DNA from: Ptychodera flava
Taxonomy: Eukaryota; Hemichordata; Enteropneusta; Ptychoderidae
Length of the DNA stretch: 64,000 nucleotides
Assembly (NCBI RefSeq): GCF_041260155.1
Contig: NC_091930.1
Span: 43,281,096 to 43,345,095 of the forward strand
Direction of reading: 5' to 3'
How positions within the stretch are numbered: the stretch's first letter is position 1; every line of letters begins with the position of its first letter. This document shows, in pieces, positions 62,388 to 64,000 of the stretch. Both the position numbers and the translations under genes were made by a program. The notes beneath the pieces were generated by a model. That model ran no database searches, had not been told where the DNA came from, and saw only the letters and a program-made list of their open reading frames with translations.

Positions 62388-63360
62388 AAACACATGCAGA
62401 CAAAGATTACAAATATATATCTCGCTTTGGAGCACAAGCGAGTTCTATCTGTATCCTTCAAAACATATGCCTCTCTATTTTTGCGTCTTCTTGTGAGTGT
62501 GCGATTCGGAATTCTTTGTAAGCATTTTGCTGCATTTGTTTCTGTCGCAAAGAATGGTTTCGTTAATCTTCTACGACCAGTACACACTCCCTTAGCCAGA
62601 TAAAAACACACAATTTTCCTCGAATTTGTTTTGGAAACATTACAAAGGTAGCGAGCAATTGTTTTTGTTTACCAACCAACAAAATCTCCCACTAGTTACA
62701 TTGTTACTGATGACTGGGAGTCTTAGATTTTACACCTCCGAGGAACGATGATTGGCCTTTCTGATTTTTTTATCAGTTGCTACAATGCGAAACGTTCTTT
62801 GCTACGGTTTGCTAAGAGTACAACAAAATATCAGATTCGGTAAGTCACAGCGTGTTACCCAGTGATTTTATGTTAGCAGCCTATAGCGAGACTGTTAGTA
62901 ATGCTTAGCCAGATCATATCAATTCATAGCTGTATTCTAAAACACCACTGGTGTTTTCGTGGGAGAATCAACAAAATGTTCTCTGATTTGAATACCAGTA
63001 TACCAATCTAACAAGAAAGCACGTCGGCAATTTTAAAAGGCAAAGAAGAGACGTTTCAAATTAACAACACCTTCAATAATGAATCAGGTGATTTCAAAGT
63101 TAGAAAAACTGGTTTTATCCAAAATGTCCACATAAATTTGAAATACGCTATGCTTTGCTTTTACGTCAATGAAGGCCTACTGTATATTTGTATATTTGTG
63201 TCTTTAACTTTTGAATAGTAGAATCGTCTGGCAGAGATAGGTTTCCTCGAACATAAATGCGAATCCATCGATGTAGAAAGATTTCAAAATATATCAAAAT
63301 CTACTTCTTGTGAAACGTTTCAAAACCGTGAGACATTATATGAATAGCGGTGTCTCAAAT
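62388..63360. other. upstream flank of gene copy 3
   Basis: Diverged counterpart of 50280-50930 plus 51630-52060 in copy 2 and of 35800-36930 in copy 1. No gene recognised. Confidence 0.5.
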
Positions 63361-63785
63361 TCAATTTGTACGTTGTCATTAACATTGATTTTTAATTTCC
63401 CCTTTCTTCACAGTCCCTTGTATCTTCTCATGCAGCAAAGACTGGCCACAGTGGAACAGGTCAAGCTCACTCAGTGAGATGTTTAACCCAAATTCACTCG
63501 ATCGGTGGTGATAATTTTGTGCTTCTCTTCTTCTTCGCGCCGGGAACATTCCTTCGCAACTCTCGCTAGCCTTAAAAGTAAGGCTGTGGCTAATAACTTC
63601 GGCTCCATGTCTCTGTTTTCGCCCCATACTCATTCTCTGTGTATTGGGTGTATTGTTATCAAACGGGAGCTATTGTTGTATGCTTTGTTCAACGGGGTGG
63701 CACTGCTGGACAGGTCAGGTCACGATTACGTAATAGGTGAAAGTACACCTGACGTGGGGGTTGTGAATGTGAAGGCGTCGCGAGT
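63361..63785. other. unassigned sequence before the last gene
   Basis: GC content rises here. A 94-residue ORF (63505-63789) overlaps the next gene start and has no family features; this may be leader or promoter DNA. Confidence 0.4.
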
Positions 63786-64000
63786 ATGAGGCGTCGAAGA
63801 TGGGACTTCCTCGCTCTCCTTGTAGCGCTACTGTTGCTGATCGACATTTTTATTCGAATCGGGTGGATCTCGAATCGTTCAATACAACACTCTGGCTTTG
63901 AGGCGGGCGGGAAGGTGTTCAGCGTGCGCAGCGACGCCTCGCTTTTGTACGACAAACAGGGAGATGGTGAAAATGGCGACTGCCTGTGCCCCGGGAATAA
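63786..64000 (+). CDS. N-terminus of a type II membrane protein, cut by window end
   Basis: 71 codons open to the window edge, starting at an ATG with an in-frame stop 36 bases upstream (63750). The protein starts with five residues of which four are Arg, followed by WDFLALLVALLLLIDIFIR, a basic cytoplasmic tail plus a roughly 17-residue signal anchor, then a polar lumenal stem. Golgi glycosyl- and sulfotransferases begin this way, but no catalytic part is in view, so this is only a hint. High local GC supports an exon. Confidence 0.55.
   Translation, partial: MRRRRWDFLALLVALLLLIDIFIRIGWISNRSIQHSGFEAGGKVFSVRSDASLLYDKQGDGENGDCLCPGN

Overview
This is a eukaryotic, AT-rich, repeat-laden stretch of animal DNA. 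Three minus-strand gene copies with spliceosomal introns encode NNMT/PNMT/INMT-type methyltransferases with the three-exon layout known from vertebrates. Around them lie LINE relics, TTAA-targeting MITEs, hairpin-ended tandem-repeat elements and long microsatellites. A marine invertebrate, perhaps a non-vertebrate deuterostome such as a hemichordate or amphioxus, fits this best, but nothing seen here proves the species.

Left third (about 0.84-25.6 kb): a tandem array of a roughly 3.8 kb unit, three full copies (A, B, C) and one truncated copy (D). The C-to-D period is 3,789 bp. A and B are swollen by insertions. A holds a Ty3/gypsy LTR element (919-4500) and a hairpin-ended element (8016-10087). 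B holds an inverted relative of that element (10480-12715), an unidentified GC-richer insert (15436-16905), a 226-bp tandem-repeat block carrying a 903-bp TIR transposon (17604-18506), and a large-palindrome insert (19660-20208). Because C and D are nearly unbroken, they show the empty sites of most of these insertions.

Middle (25.6-29.8 kb): no gene recognised; long CT and TA microsatellites.

Right half (29.8-63.4 kb): three direct copies of an NNMT-like gene with flanks. Copy 1 (35366-32514) is a pseudogene with four small frameshifts. Copy 2 (49797-45266) is intact and predicts a 260-residue protein. Copy 3 (61653-56373) is intact except for one extra base in an A/T run at the end of exon 1. 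Their introns and flanks were hit by different transposons after duplication, so each copy serves as an empty-site reference for the others: a 4.9 kb TIR element with a nested CACTG-ended element in copy 1, AACACG-type MITEs in copy 2, and TTAA MITEs plus a GATA-tailed LINE in copy 3. The first exon and upstream region of copies 1 and 2 are identical over about 510 bp although the rest has diverged, which suggests recent gene conversion.

Right edge (63786-64000): the start of another plus-strand gene, open at the window end, with a type II membrane-anchor N-terminus.

All coordinates come from reading by eye. Superfamily names for transposons rest on termini, target duplications and architecture only; no database search was possible.
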